15,105 nt of DNA from CAYFRC01 sp050946115 (GTDB lineage: Bacteria > Bacillota > Clostridia > Christensenellales > Aristaeellaceae). Both the position numbers and the translations under genes were made by a program. The notes under the pieces are model-generated. The model searched no databases and was not told the DNA's origin. It saw only the letters and a program-made list of their open reading frames with translations. The stretch covers positions 1 through 15,105 of the forward strand of contig JBMNUF010000037.1 of the NCBI GenBank assembly GCA_050946115.1, in the 5' to 3' direction. Below, piece by piece: positions 14,514 to 15,105 of the stretch (its first letter is position 1; every line of letters starts with the position of its first letter).

Positions 14514-14549
14514 GGCATTCCCTCCCGCTTGCGATGTTCCTGTGCGATC

Positions 14550-14578
14550 ATTATACACGCTTTTTTCCGCGTTTGCAA
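14550..14578 (-). promoter_or_regulatory. Promoter of the UroD-like / TIM-barrel / MFS operon
   Basis: On the minus strand, TTGCAA (14573-14578) and a perfect TATAAT (14550-14555) are 17 bp apart, about 36 nt upstream of the start codon. The promoter lies just beyond the end of the MazG-like gene, and no terminator separates the two. Confidence 0.85.
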
Positions 14579-14599
14579 TGAAAACCGCATCCGTCGCGA

Positions 14600-14926
14600 T
14601 CATTCGTCCCCGTCCGCGACTTCTATGAGCAAAATCCTGCGCGCAAAGCCGCCGCGCTTTTCCGCCTTGTCCCTTCGGATCGCCTCAATTTCCTCGATAG
14701 AGCTTCCGCGAGCGAGCGCTACGGCGCGGATGACCTCCAGAAGATCGGCAAGCTCCTCCATCGATTTGCTCTCCTGATATTCCGCCAGTTCCTCGTTCAG
14801 CTTTTCGTCGAGCAAAGCGAGATACGCCTCGTCCGATAGAATCGCGGTGGTGCAGCGCTTTCCGCTCTTTTCGATGATCTCCGGGATGCGGTCGCGAACC
14901 AGCTTATTGTATTTGATTACAGGCAA
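14600..14926 (-). CDS. MazG-like nucleotide pyrophosphohydrolase
   Basis: This 108-residue all-helical protein resembles the phosphoribosyl-ATP pyrophosphohydrolase-like/MazG group that splits non-standard or excess NTPs to NMP and pyrophosphate. The opening VIKYNKLVRDRIPEII is typical of this small family. The Mg2+-binding pattern is visible as EELAE (45-49) followed by EELAD (57-61). The start is TTG 14924-14926, which gives the usual MPVIKYNK N-terminus and has GGGGGAA just upstream; no ATG is available in frame. It appears to be a single gene with its own promoter. A housekeeping role in nucleotide-pool cleaning or a toxin-antitoxin-like role are both possible; nothing beside it supports the latter. 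Confidence 0.82.
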   Translation of the reverse strand: MPVIKYNKLVRDRIPEIIEKSGKRCTTAILSDEAYLALLDEKLNEELAEYQESKSMEELADLLEVIRAVALARGSSIEEIEAIRRDKAEKRGGFARRILLIEVADGDE

Positions 14927-14954
14927 ACAGATTCCCCCTTCCGCGTACAAACGG

Positions 14955-14963
14955 ATTATATCA
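14955..14963 (-). promoter_or_regulatory. Extended -10 promoter of the MazG-like gene
   Basis: On the minus strand, TGATATAAT is an extended -10 element with a perfect TATAAT (14955-14960). A TTGACA stands too far upstream (24 bp) to pair well with it. The start codon would be only about 22 nt from the transcription start. Confidence 0.6.
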
Positions 14964-15105
14964 CACGGGCGCGCCTTTGGGTACTGTCAAGCATTATGCG
15001 CAAAATAGTTCACGGACATCTTCAGAGAGTCGTCATCAGGCAGAGGGATCGCTAAAGGCGGGCTCCAAATGCTTCATGTGCATGTATTTCTTGTTACCCC
15101 ATTGA
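14964..15105. other. Right-edge segment without a supportable gene
   Basis: No convincing coding region, repeat or RNA gene is visible here. On the minus strand one frame is open from the edge to TGA at 15036-15038 (22 codons), and another ends in VNYFAHNA at TGA 14986-14988 after an upstream stop. Both look faintly protein-like and could be the tail of a broken upstream gene, but neither is long enough to call. Confidence 0.3.

Noticed and set aside
14986..15104. Possible C-terminal ends of a gene on the minus strand at the right edge
   Set aside because: The frames are 22-28 codons long, conflict with each other, and I recognise no family; open length is within chance.

Overview
The window looks like chromosomal DNA from a GC-rich member of the Firmicutes, most likely a gut-type Clostridia. 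The evidence is a canonical T-box leader, strong AGGAGG ribosome sites, several TTG/GTG starts, sigma-A style promoters with 17-bp spacers, and low-GC-style rho-independent terminators in otherwise GC-rich coding sequence. The exact lineage cannot be read from the sequence alone. No rRNA, tRNA, CRISPR array or phage gene is visible.

Left part (1-6250, almost all minus strand). The left edge holds the last 36 codons of an IS630-type transposase, ending 7 bp from the 3' end of a short GH29 fucosidase gene. The fucosidase follows serS so closely that the serS stop codon overlaps its ribosome site. serS has its own promoter and a T-box leader with a probable serine (UCC) specifier, so serine starvation should control both genes. 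Upstream lies a polar amino-acid ABC transporter operon (binding protein, permease, ATPase) followed by an MFS transporter. It is driven by a near-consensus promoter with a palindrome over its -10 box and, further away, two boxes resembling arginine-repressor sites.

Centre (6250-11070, plus strand). A strong promoter drives a 230-nt leader ahead of mgtE (Mg2+ channel/transporter). The leader encodes a 22-residue peptide with an excellent ribosome site. It can fold into two exclusive structures: a long pairing that covers the leader start codon, and a rho-independent terminator just before mgtE. This looks like a peptide-linked transcription attenuator and is the most interesting element in the window. 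Two tandem terminators follow mgtE. Next comes a three-gene export-type ABC system: a MacB/LolD-like ATPase, an FtsX/MacB-like permease with a 93-residue insert carrying 28 histidines (partly a 93-bp tandem duplication), and a lipoprotein with a CPFC motif. It resembles metal-linked systems and sits beside the magnesium transporter.

Right part (11070-15105, minus strand). Convergent terminators separate the lipoprotein gene from a three-gene operon with a strong promoter: a UroD-like protein, a xylose-isomerase-like TIM barrel with a complete metal tetrad, and an MFS transporter started from TTG. Together these suggest uptake and conversion of an unidentified small carbohydrate-like compound. 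Upstream is a small MazG-like nucleotide pyrophosphohydrolase with a TTG start and an extended -10 promoter. The last 140 bp hold no gene I can support.
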